A stretch of DNA of 64,000 bases from contig NZ_ABCS01000002.1 in the NCBI RefSeq assembly GCF_000170895.1, positions 124,001-188,000 of the forward strand, written 5' to 3'. Below the pieces are notes generated by a model. The model did no database searches, had not been told where the DNA came from, and saw nothing but the letters and a program-made list of their open reading frames with translations. The DNA comes from Plesiocystis pacifica SIR-1. Lineage in GTDB: Bacteria; Myxococcota_A; Polyangia; Nannocystales; Nannocystaceae. The stretch's first letter is position 1, and each line of letters begins with the position of its first letter. Both the position numbers and the translations under genes were made by a program. Shown here piece after piece: positions 31,237 through 40,585 of this stretch.

Positions 31237-32762
31237 ATGGCCGCCCGCTTCATCGCCTTCGACCCTCAACCGTCGGCGGACCCCCTCCCGGAGCGCTTCC
31301 CCAGCCCCTTTCGCCCGGGCACGCCCCACCCCCTCGCCGAACGGGCCGCCCGGGCCCTCCGCGCCTGGCTCGAGGCCAACCCCGAGGCCCTCGACCCGGC
31401 GCGCTTTCGCGGCCGCTTCGGCGGCAAGATGTTCGGCGTGCTCGTCGTCCGCGAGGCGAGCGGGCGCCTGGGCTACCTGCAGGGCTTCGCCGGGGCCTTT
31501 GGCGATCGCCGCGTGGTCGAGGGCTTCGCCCCGCCCACCTACGACGTCCCCGCCTTCGAAGCCCTGTGGACCGGCGGGAGCGCGACGATCCGCGCGTGGG
31601 ACCGACGCATCGCCGCCCTGCGCCCGGCGGTCGAGGCCGGCGACCATCGAGCCGCCGCCGAGCTCGAGACCCTGATCCTGGCCCAGCGCAGCTACTCCCA
31701 GGCCCTGCACCAGGACATCTACGCGACCTACCGCATCGTCAACGCCCGCGGCGAGCGGGCCGACCTCCCGGCCCTGTTCGCGCCCCTGCCTCCCCCGGGC
31801 GGCGCGGGCGACTGCGCCGGGCCCAAGCTGCTCGCCGCCGCCCTGGCCATGGAGCTGACGCCCGTGGCCATGGCCGAGTTTTGGTGGGGCGGCCCCCCGC
31901 CGGCCGGAGGCCGACAGCACGGCGTCTACTACCCGGCTTGCCGGGGCCGCTGCGCCAAGCTCCTGCCCTTCATGCTCGAGGGCATCGACTGCGAGCCCGC
32001 CCCCGACGTCGGCCTGGGCCAGGTCCCCGACGACGCGCCGCGGGTCGTCTACGAAGACGACGATCTGCTCGTCGTCGACAAGCCCCCAGGGATGCTCTCG
32101 GTCCCCGGCCGCGGCCCCCGTCGGCGCGACAGCGTCGAGTACCGGCTCAAGGCGCGCGCCAACCCGGACGCCATCGAGGCCGCCGTCGCGGCGCAGTCCA
32201 AATCCAAGCCGCCCGCGGGCAGCGAGGCCAGGACAGCAGCCGGCCCGCGCCTCGACCAGCTGTGGCCGCGCCTGGTCCACCGCCTCGACCTCGCGACCTC
32301 GGGCCTGCTGATCGCCGCCAAGCACCGCGAGGCCTACGTCGCCCTCCAGCGCCAGTTCTCTTCGCGGCAGATCGGCAAGCGCTACGTGGCCCTGGTCCGC
32401 GGTCCGCTCCCCGACGCGCTCGGCGAGGGCGGCGAGATCGAGCTGCCCCTGGCCCGCGACCTCGACGATCGCCCGCGCCAAAAGGTCGACCGCCGCGAGG
32501 GCAAGGTCGCGCGGACGCGCTGGCAGCTCCTCGCCCACGAGCCCGAGCACGCCGCCAGCCGCGTCGCGCTCTACCCCCACACGGGCCGCACCCACCAGCT
32601 GCGCCTGCACGCCGCCCACCCCGAGGGCCTCGACGCGCCCCTCGTCGGCGACCTGCTCTACGGCTACGGCGAGGGCGCCCGGCTCATGCTCCACGCCGAG
32701 CGCCTGACCTTCCTGCACCCGACCCGCGGCGAGCCCATGGAGCTCCGCTCCCCCTGCCCGTT

Positions 32763-32766
<4 letters not shown>
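31237..32766 (+). CDS. RluA-family pseudouridine synthase with N-terminal extension
   Basis: 509 residues. The catalytic domain (about residues 265-500) contains PRLVHRLDLATSGLL with the nucleophilic Asp, the RluA beta motifs YEDDDLLVVDKPPGMLSVPG, and HTGRTHQLRLH. The ~260-residue N-terminal extension carries GKMFGVLVV, MAEFWWGGPP and YYPACRGRCAKLLPFML. This form is found in a known subgroup of longer RluA-like enzymes. Target RNA unknown. Stops overlap tail-to-tail with the convergent histidine kinase gene (4 bp). Confidence 0.93.
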
Positions 32767-34250
<1,484 letters not shown>

Positions 34251-34388
34251 CTTTCGCGATTCCCTATCATGATATCTCGACATCGTCCCACCCGCGCGCC
34301 CTTCCCCAGCGACGAGCCCCACCTGCGAGTTGGCCCCCGCTCGGCTTCGCCCCAATTTTGCCAGGCTCACACCGCTATCATCACGGAG

Positions 34389-35087
34389 GTGCAGGGACGC
34401 GAGATCGAGATTGTCCGCGGAGAGTCCACGCGATCCATGCCGGGCTTCGCCGCCTTGCCCGCGGGTGCCGAGCGCGGCGTCGTCGTCATCCACGAGATCC
34501 TCGGGCGCCAGCCCGAGATCGATCGCGTGATCGAGCGCTTCGCCGAGCGAGGCTACGCCGCCGTCGGCCCCGACCTGTTCCACGGCCGCCGCCGCCTCGC
34601 TTGCATCCGCCAGGCCCTGTCCATGTTCGAGACCGGCGAGGGCCCCCTCGCCGACGGCATCACCGACGCCCGGGATTGGCTGTGCGCCGAGGCGAGCCTG
34701 AGCCCCGAGCGCGTCGGGGTCATCGGCTTTTGCATCGGCGGCGGCATGGCCCTCGCCGTCGCCCCGCGCTTCGCCGCCGTCTCGACCAACTACGGCGACC
34801 TGCCCAAGGCCGAGCTGCTCCGCCGCAGCCCGCCGATCCTCGGCTGCTACGGCGGCCGCGACCGCCTGTTCGGCCGCAACGGCCCGCGCCTCGAGCAGCT
34901 CGTGGATCCCCTCGGCGTATCCTGCGAGACCCACACCTTCCCCACCGTCGGCCACTCCTTCCTGACCGACGGCCACCACCCGCTGATGTACGCGCTCAGC
35001 CGACCGCTCCTGGGCATCCGCTGGGACCCCGAGGTCGCCGAGCGGGGCTGGCTCGAGATCATGGCCTTCTTCGATCGCCACCTGTGA
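34389..35087 (+). CDS. Dienelactone hydrolase family protein
   Basis: 232 residues from a GTG at 34389; the ATG at 34437 is possible but would cut the first beta strand. The Cys-Asp-His triad of the family is visible: nucleophile in GFCIGGGMAL, Asp in CYGGRDRLFG, His in TVGHSFLTDG. Members hydrolyse lactones or act as generic carboxylesterases. Divergent from the histidine kinase; no catabolic gene cluster is adjacent. Confidence 0.9.
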   Translation: MQGREIEIVRGESTRSMPGFAALPAGAERGVVVIHEILGRQPEIDRVIERFAERGYAAVGPDLFHGRRRLACIRQALSMFETGEGPLADGITDARDWLCAEASLSPERVGVIGFCIGGGMALAVAPRFAAVSTNYGDLPKAELLRRSPPILGCYGGRDRLFGRNGPRLEQLVDPLGVSCETHTFPTVGHSFLTDGHHPLMYALSRPLLGIRWDPEVAERGWLEIMAFFDRHL

Positions 35088-35095
35088 ACGCCGCG

Positions 35096-35200
35096 ATGTC
35101 TCCCGCGCTCCCGCTGTTCGTCTACGGGACCTTGCCCGCTCCGCCCCGAGCACGGCAGCGGACGACCGCGCATCACCTCCGGCGACTGGCGCCGCGAGTC
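35096..35200 (+). pseudogene. Truncated gamma-glutamylcyclotransferase (AIG2-like) remnant
   Basis: An ATG at 35096, 8 bp after the hydrolase stop, begins MSPALPLFVYGTLP. FVYGTL is the substrate-loop signature at the N-terminus of GGCT/AIG2 proteins. The following residues do not continue the family in this frame, and the convergent lipoprotein gene occupies the DNA from 35199, so at most ~35 codons remain. Probably a decayed 5' fragment. Based on one short motif. Confidence 0.35.
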
Positions 35201-36296
35201 AGAGCTCGTCGATGCAGGCCACCGCGGTCCACGGCGCCGCCAGGTTGTTGCAGCTGTGGCCCATGTTCCCGATCTCCATCGTCGTCCCGTCCTCCGTGTC
35301 GACCGCGTACAGGTGCCCGTCCGTGCACGCGTAGAGCTCCCCCGTTTCCGGGTGCCACTCGATCCCCACCGTCCCGAAGTTGACGTCGAGGTCGACGATC
35401 TCCGACGCCAGCCCGCTGACGATGTCGACCTGGTAGAGCTTGTCGTCGTTCGCGTTGATCGCATAGAGGCCGACGATGTCGCTCGACCACGTCGAGCCCG
35501 AGAAGCCGATGTCGATGCCCAGCCCGTTGCCGACCACCGTCGACATCGCCGTCATCGTGTCCACGTCGAGGAGCACGTCCGACGCGATCGAGATCCCATA
35601 CAGGCGCAGGATCTCGAGCCCGTTCGCCGTGATCCCGTTGATCCCCGTGAAGCCCATGTTGCCCACGTACTGCGTCGCGCAGGTGCAGGGATCGATGAGA
35701 TCCAGCTCCTGCCCCTGGCGCGAGCCGAACAGCTCCCCGCTGATGCCAAAGGTGATCGAGGGGTAGTTCACGCTGCCCTGGAAGTTGCAGACCGTCGTCT
35801 CCACCCCCGTCGCCACGTCGATCTTGACCAGCGAGTTGATGTCGTTGCGCACGTGCAGCAGCCACGGCGCCGCCGGCTCGCCCGTGTCCGTCTCCTCCGT
35901 TCCCGTATCCCCCGTATCCGTCTCCTCCGTCCCCGTGCCTTCCGTCCCCGTCTCCCCCGTCTCTCCCGTCGAGTCGTCCGTCTCCGAAGATCCGTCCGTC
36001 TCCGTGTCCGTGTCCGTCGAGCTGTCCGTCTCCGTGTCCGTCGAGCTGTCCGTCTCCGACTCCGTCGAGCTGTCCGTCTCCGAAGAGCCGTCCGTCTCCG
36101 TCGTCGTCCCCGAGCTCCCCGACTCCTCCGCCGTCTCCTCCCCCGAGCTGCTCTCGTCCGAGCTCCCGACCTCGTCATCCGTCCCCGCCTCCCCCGCGCT
36201 CTCCGAAGCACCATCATCCGCGCACCCGAGCGCGAGCAGCGAGAGCGAAAGCAGAGTCGTCAGGGGGGTCACCGAGCGCAGCCAAGTCATGTCCAT
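35199..36296 (-). CDS. Surface lipoprotein with long acidic Ser/Thr/Glu linker
   Basis: 365 residues. The signal peptide ends with lipobox LALGC (Cys25). Residues about 28-145 are an almost pure Glu/Asp/Ser/Thr/Gly linker encoded by degenerate tandem repeats. The C-terminal ~220 residues contain repeated strands (for example LYAINANDDKLYQVDIVSG, LYACTDGHLYAVDTEDG) suggesting a beta-propeller/YncE-like domain. This architecture is common among Nannocystineae lipoproteins and predicts a surface-displayed binding domain on a flexible stalk. Confidence 0.85.
   Translation of the reverse strand: MDMTWLRSVTPLTTLLSLSLLALGCADDGASESAGEAGTDDEVGSSDESSSGEETAEESGSSGTTTETDGSSETDSSTESETDSSTDTETDSSTDTDTETDGSSETDDSTGETGETGTEGTGTEETDTGDTGTEETDTGEPAAPWLLHVRNDINSLVKIDVATGVETTVCNFQGSVNYPSITFGISGELFGSRQGQELDLIDPCTCATQYVGNMGFTGINGITANGLEILRLYGISIASDVLLDVDTMTAMSTVVGNGLGIDIGFSGSTWSSDIVGLYAINANDDKLYQVDIVSGLASEIVDLDVNFGTVGIEWHPETGELYACTDGHLYAVDTEDGTTMEIGNMGHSCNNLAAPWTAVACIDEL
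35885..36180. repeat. Degenerate coding minisatellite in the lipoprotein linker
   Basis: On the + strand the segment is built from GTCCGTCTCCGT, GTCGAGCTGTCC and similar 6- and 12-bp units, encoding the Glu/Thr/Asp/Ser linker on the minus strand. Its length is expected to vary between strains by slippage. Confidence 0.7.
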
Positions 36297-36400
36297 CTCT
36301 CCAATTCTCGGCCGCGAGCGGCCGCTCGAAGTCTATCGGCTGCACTCGGGCGCATGTGGCGCTACGGGCGCTCTAGTGAACGGATGGTCTCGGAAAATCG

Positions 36401-36430
36401 TTGTTGCGGCAGGGTGCGAGCCGATGCTAG
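36401..36430 (+). promoter_or_regulatory. Putative promoter of tRNA-Gly
   Basis: TTGTTG (36401-36406) and TGCTAG (36425-36430) are 18 bp apart and end 14 bp before the tRNA, a plausible sigma-70-type pair. Weak consensus match. Confidence 0.35.
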
Positions 36431-36444
36431 ACCCTCCCTCCGCC

Positions 36445-36517
36445 GCGGGAGTAACTCAGTTGGTAGAGTGTCAGCTTCCCAAGCTGAATGTCGCGGGTTC
36501 GAACCCCGTCTCCCGCT
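36445..36517 (+). tRNA. tRNA-Gly (anticodon CCC)
   Basis: 73 nt fold into a full cloverleaf: acceptor GCGGGAG/CTCCCGC with discriminator T, D arm ACTC/GAGT, anticodon stem TCAGC/GCTGA with loop TTCCCAA (CCC at 34-36), and T arm GCGGG/CCCGT with loop TTCGAAC. CCA is not encoded. Its 3' 22 bases form part of the attachment repeat of the adjacent genomic island. Confidence 0.95.
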
Positions 36518-36555
36518 CTTCGAATTCGGCGTCCTAGGGGTCCCTAGGGCGCCGA
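36496..36555. other. Attachment site, tRNA-proximal copy (60-bp direct repeat)
   Basis: Identical at 59 of 60 positions to 61079-61138; the one difference is G at 36538 versus A at 61121. It covers the T-loop-to-acceptor part of tRNA-Gly (36496-36517), then 38 bp that include the integrase stop codon and its last codons. This is the standard layout for integration into a tRNA 3' end. Confidence 0.92.
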
Positions 36556-37832
36556 TTTTCAATTCCGCCGCGAGGCGGTGCCGCTATGGTGCCGTGCGGT
36601 GATCGCACCGGCGTCGAAGCGGGTCCCTTTCGGCCTTCATTTCGGTCTGGATCCGTGTCGGCCTCGAGGTCCCGCTCAGGCGCGATCCGGTCGATCAGAT
36701 CGAGCCCGATCCCCTCGGCGAGGTGGGCGTAGCGCATCGTCATCTCGATGCTCGCGTGACCCAACCACTCCTGCACCACACGCATCGGCACGCCCCGCAT
36801 GACAGCGTGAGACGCGAAGGTGTGGCGCAGCATGTGCGGGTGGACGTGGCGCAGCTTCGCCGCCTTGGCGATGCGCGAGACGAAGTGCCCGACCGAGCGA
36901 AGAGACCCGCGCTCGCCGTCTGCGTTGGGGAACACCAACGCGTCCCGAGCCCGCGCCTTCGCGCCGAGGACCTCGCGGTGGACCTCGAGGGCACGGGCGA
37001 CGTCCCAGGTCAGCGGGACCTCCCGCGCCTTGCCGGACTTGGGCGAGCTGACCCCGCCCGCGCGGGTGTAGCTCAGCTCCACCCGCAACGTCCGACCGGC
37101 CAAGCGCACATGCTTCCACTGGAGCGCCAGCAGCTCCCCGACGCGCAGCCCGGTGCGGGCCGCGACCAGCACGAAGACGTGCCAGTCCGGGTAGTGCTCG
37201 CGCGCCGCGGCCAAGTAGCGCTCCGCCTCCTCGAAGTCGAGGAAGTCGAAGGGCTGCTTGGTCACGCGCAGCAGCTCGATCTCCGGGACGCGATCGAGCA
37301 CGCCCCACTTTTGCGCCACCCTCAGCGCGCGGCTGAGGACCATCAGATGGTTGTTGATCGTCTTGGGCTTGAGGCCCTCCCCTGCTCGCCGCCGCGTCGA
37401 CGCCACCGTCGCCGCGTGCTCCGGCGACAGCTTGCGCATCTTGTAGCGGTCGATGGCCCGCGCGTCGATCTGGTCGAGGCGCAGGTCGCCGAACACCGGC
37501 AGCAAATGGTTTTTCAGGCTCGAGCGCTTGGACGCGAGCTCCGTCGCCTTGTTGAGCGTGGCCTGGTAGGCCATGAACTCCGGCGCGAACTCGGCCAAGG
37601 TGGGGACGGCTTGGGGCTTGGCCTTACGCCGCCCCGAGCCATTGGGCCCGTGGTTGTTCTCCTCATCGAAAAGGCCGGCCATCAGCTCCGCGCGAGTCTC
37701 TCGCTCGAATGCCTGGGCCGCCCGCTTGGTTTGGACTGGACTGACCTTGCGGACCCGCTTGGTCCGCCCGTCTGGGAGTTTGATGCAGACGTCGATCATC
37801 CACTTTCCGCGTGGCGAGCGTTTCACTGCCAT
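36534..37832 (-). CDS. Tyrosine site-specific recombinase (island integrase)
   Basis: 432 residues, ATG start. An N-terminal SAM-like arm and core-binding domain (VPTLAEFAPEFMAYQATLN...) precede a catalytic domain with Arg in TGLRVGELLAL (about 228), HMLRHTFASHAVMRG (His/Arg about 332-335), GHAS and the nucleophile Tyr in MTMRYAHL (about 368). All are intact, so it is likely active. The ~45-residue C-terminal tail is low-complexity, and its last codons lie inside the att repeat. Confidence 0.95.
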   Translation of the reverse strand: MAVKRSPRGKWMIDVCIKLPDGRTKRVRKVSPVQTKRAAQAFERETRAELMAGLFDEENNHGPNGSGRRKAKPQAVPTLAEFAPEFMAYQATLNKATELASKRSSLKNHLLPVFGDLRLDQIDARAIDRYKMRKLSPEHAATVASTRRRAGEGLKPKTINNHLMVLSRALRVAQKWGVLDRVPEIELLRVTKQPFDFLDFEEAERYLAAAREHYPDWHVFVLVAARTGLRVGELLALQWKHVRLAGRTLRVELSYTRAGGVSSPKSGKAREVPLTWDVARALEVHREVLGAKARARDALVFPNADGERGSLRSVGHFVSRIAKAAKLRHVHPHMLRHTFASHAVMRGVPMRVVQEWLGHASIEMTMRYAHLAEGIGLDLIDRIAPERDLEADTDPDRNEGRKGPASTPVRSPHGTIAAPPRGGIENRRPRDP

Positions 37833-38034
37833 CGGTCACCTCGTTTGGGTTGAGGCGACGCGGGGTTGACGAGGCAGTCTAACACGCCGGCCTGCTCGAA
37901 GCTCGGGGCCTGGGCAGGGTGTCGGCGGGAATCGAAGGCCTCGCTCGAGCGTCGCGTCGCCGGGAACGGATCAGGGTCAGTCGGCTGGGGAAGCGCCGCG
38001 CAGGCCTACGGGGAGCAGGCCACCGCGGCGCTCG

Positions 38035-38898
38035 TCAGGGATGGATGTGGAGCTTCCAGCGGGCCAGGAAGTGAAGCCGACCCGTCTTGGGATCGCGGTC
38101 CATCGCCTGAAGCGTCGCGTCCCCGCGCAGGCTGTCCTCGCTGAAGCGGATCTGCTGATGCAGGCCCTTGGTCCCGACGAGCTCGAAGCGGACCATCTCG
38201 CGGTTGATGTGGAACTCGACGTCGTCGGTGATGTAGGGCATCACCAGGTCGTAGGACGTGCCCGGGTAGATGTCGTAGGGCTTCGCCGTCGGCTCGCTCG
38301 GCACGAGCCTCCCGCCCGCGCGGCCGTACTTGCCGTAGCCCTCGATCCCGTTGGGCTTGGGCCGCGCCGCGAGGATGATGACGCCGCGCGGGACCTCGAC
38401 CATCTCGCCGAAGCGAAAGCCGTGGCCTGCGTGGGCGCCGAGGTGCGCGGAGAACTCGGCATTCTCGCAGATCCGGGCTCGGATCACGGTGTCCTCGACG
38501 GTGCGGACTTTCGCGGTGAGGATCTCCTCGCGCTCGAGCGGGTAGCCGGGGACGGGCTCCGAGACGACGCCGAACAGGACGACGTCCTCCTGGGTGAGGT
38601 TGTCGAGGATCTCGTCGTTCGGCGGCGCCCAGCCCCCGAAGGCCTCGATGAACTCCTGCTTCACCTCCTGGGGGACCTTCTGACGATCCATGAAGCCGCC
38701 GCGCGGGCGGACCTCCTCGGGCACGATCGGCTCGGTGGTGCCGTCGTCGTCGTAGTCGTCGGGGAGGTCCTCGGGGTCGAGCTCCTCTTCCTCCTTCTTC
38801 TTCTCCCAACGGCGGTAAAGCCAAAAGGCCCCGCCGCCGACCAGCGCCGTCGCCGCGAGGGTGGCCGCGACGACTCCCATGGTTCTCATCGCCGTCAT
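38035..38898 (-). CDS. Membrane-anchored hypothetical protein, 287 aa
   Basis: One N-terminal membrane helix (MGVVAATLAATALVGGGAFWLY) is followed by a Lys/Glu then Asp/Glu-rich stalk (residues about 33-60) and a ~220-residue globular domain. No family recognised. PRGVIILAARPKPNG and the repeated acidic/aromatic strands suggest a beta-rich fold. Island gene; the 202 bp between it and the integrase show nothing distinctive. Confidence 0.65.
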   Translation of the reverse strand: MTAMRTMGVVAATLAATALVGGGAFWLYRRWEKKKEEEELDPEDLPDDYDDDGTTEPIVPEEVRPRGGFMDRQKVPQEVKQEFIEAFGGWAPPNDEILDNLTQEDVVLFGVVSEPVPGYPLEREEILTAKVRTVEDTVIRARICENAEFSAHLGAHAGHGFRFGEMVEVPRGVIILAARPKPNGIEGYGKYGRAGGRLVPSEPTAKPYDIYPGTSYDLVMPYITDDVEFHINREMVRFELVGTKGLHQQIRFSEDSLRGDATLQAMDRDPKTGRLHFLARWKLHIHP

Positions 38899-39074
38899 CG
38901 GGGCCTCCCATGGAGGCGCGATGCGCTCGACGCCTGCTCGTACCGCATGAGGGGATCCTGACTCAGGTCTGGCTGATCGTCGACTGATTTAAATGACAAT
39001 TGTTTGAGGCCACCCTCGGGTCGAGTCGATGGGTTGGAACCATGCAAATGTGCCCGCTTTGGGTTCCTCGAAAA

Positions 39075-39230
39075 TTGACTCATGAGAGGCTCAGACCCGT
39101 CTCAACAGAGGCTCGGGAGAGGCTCATGCGCGTCCCAAGCGAGTACCAGCCGCGTCTCAAACGAGGCTCGCAGATGGCTCAGGAGCGCTCTAAACGCGGC
39201 TGAACGAGGGCTCGTTCTCGTGGCTCACGA
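39075..39230. repeat. 11-bp tandem repeat array (about 14 units)
   Basis: Within the 423-bp gap 38899-39321, units of 11 bp follow one another almost without slips. Examples are GAGGCTCAGAC at 39086, CCGTCTCAACA at 39097, GAGGCTCGGGA at 39108, GAGGCTCATGC at 39119, GCGTCTCAAAC at 39152, GAGGCTCGCAG at 39163, ATGGCTCAGGA at 39174 and GTGGCTCACGA at 39220. Two sub-types (GAGGCTC and GCGTCTC) alternate irregularly. The conserved core is (G/T)CTCA. A period of one helical turn puts every core on the same face of the DNA. It ends ~90 bp before the next gene. The rest of the gap shows only a ribosome-binding site (AGGAGG at 39306-39311). Confidence 0.8.
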
Positions 39231-39321
39231 CGCGTCAGACCCGACGCGAGGCAAGCGATACGAAAAACCACTTGCCGACTCTTCCATGTCGAATTATCCA
39301 CCGACAGGAGGTTTGAAGAAC

Positions 39322-40557
39322 ATGGCAGGTGAGAAGAAGAATGTGGACACCATTCCTGTGGCGTGGGTCAATGGTCTCCAGTCACATGATGAAGAGCTCG
39401 CTATCGTACGGCTGATGTGCAAGCGAGGCGGCGGTGCCCACCGGGTCATGCTCGAGAACCCGGAGGAGTACAGCTTTGGCGACGACCCGCTCGCCGCCGG
39501 GGCGACGGAGTTCCCGGGCGCGAGCGTCGAGTGGGCGCTGCCCGACCCCGACGTCGACCCCGCAGAGCGACGGCTCGAGATCTCCGTGCTCGTCGAGGAT
39601 CTGTGGAAGGTCGCCGCGGCGTGGACGATGACCCGAACCGATGGAGACTGGTGCGACTTCAGGCTCGTCGGCTACGACGTCTATGGGGAGCAGGTCATCG
39701 CCGTCGGGCGCCGGCTCGTCCTCGTGAACCAGACGGAGGACGCGACCGACCCCGAGCTCCCCAAGATCCCCAAGACCCCGCCTCGAGTCGAGCAGCCGAG
39801 CGTGCGCGTCGAGCCCTCCCGGCCGCGGATCGGGCCGCGCTCACGGCGAGAGCCCAACCGCGAGGCCGAGTGGTACGAGCGGCAGCGGGCAGACGCGAAG
39901 ATCGACGCCCACCTCGACCGGCTCGCCGCCGCAAACGAGGCGATGCTCGATCATGTCTCGCGCGCCCTCGACATGGCGACGAGCTCGATCGCCGCCGCGC
40001 CCGACCTCGTCCGCGGCGCGCGCGAGATCATGCGCGAGAGCATCAACGAGCAGCGCGAGATGTTCGACCGCTACCGGGACCTCCAGGACGGGAAGTCACG
40101 GATGCAAGAGCAGGTGGTGCGCGAGGAGCACAAGACGAAGCGACGGGAGCAGCTCCTCGGGCTGTTCCACGAGGTGACCAAGATCGGCGCGGCCCTGGCC
40201 GGTCCGGTGATCCAAGAGGGCGCGCGGATCTACCTCAACCCCGAGGCGCGGTTGATCACGCAGTACGACCGCGCGCAGCAGGCGATCGGCTTCATCCTTC
40301 ACAGCCTTCAAACGCCGACGCTGCTGAAGATCTTCAAGGGGAAGCGCGACCAGGCGTCAGCCTTCTTGACGGTGCTGAACACCGCGATGATCACGGAGAA
40401 CGAGCGCGAGGCCCTGCTCGAGCTCGACCCGATCTTGCCGGTGTTGCGCAGCGAGACCTTCGACGAGGCCGTGAGTACCCAGCTCCGCTACGCGGCGACC
40501 TACATCATGGGCCGTATCGCGTTCTATCAGATCCCCTACTACGCCGAAGGGGCGTAG
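39322..40557 (+). CDS. Hypothetical island protein with coiled coil, 411 aa
   Basis: The ATG at 39322 is preceded by AGGAGG at 10 nt. The N-terminal ~110 residues are mixed alpha/beta; a Pro/Arg-rich linker (about 135-165) leads to a long helical region (about 175-290) likely to form a coiled coil, followed by a helical C-terminal domain. No signal peptide, no catalytic motif, no family recognised. The 11-bp repeat array upstream may control it. Confidence 0.7.
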   Translation: MAGEKKNVDTIPVAWVNGLQSHDEELAIVRLMCKRGGGAHRVMLENPEEYSFGDDPLAAGATEFPGASVEWALPDPDVDPAERRLEISVLVEDLWKVAAAWTMTRTDGDWCDFRLVGYDVYGEQVIAVGRRLVLVNQTEDATDPELPKIPKTPPRVEQPSVRVEPSRPRIGPRSRREPNREAEWYERQRADAKIDAHLDRLAAANEAMLDHVSRALDMATSSIAAAPDLVRGAREIMRESINEQREMFDRYRDLQDGKSRMQEQVVREEHKTKRREQLLGLFHEVTKIGAALAGPVIQEGARIYLNPEARLITQYDRAQQAIGFILHSLQTPTLLKIFKGKRDQASAFLTVLNTAMITENEREALLELDPILPVLRSETFDEAVSTQLRYAATYIMGRIAFYQIPYYAEGA

Positions 40558-40585
40558 TGGGGGCTCCTCAAGCTCGGCGGCGAGG

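Noticed and set aside
35885-36180. Possible CRISPR or regulatory repeat array
   Set aside because: Units are 6-12 bp and in frame, encoding an acidic Ser/Thr/Glu linker of a lipoprotein; no spacers.
39075-39230. CRISPR array
   Set aside because: Units are contiguous 11-mers with no spacers, and no cas genes are in the window.
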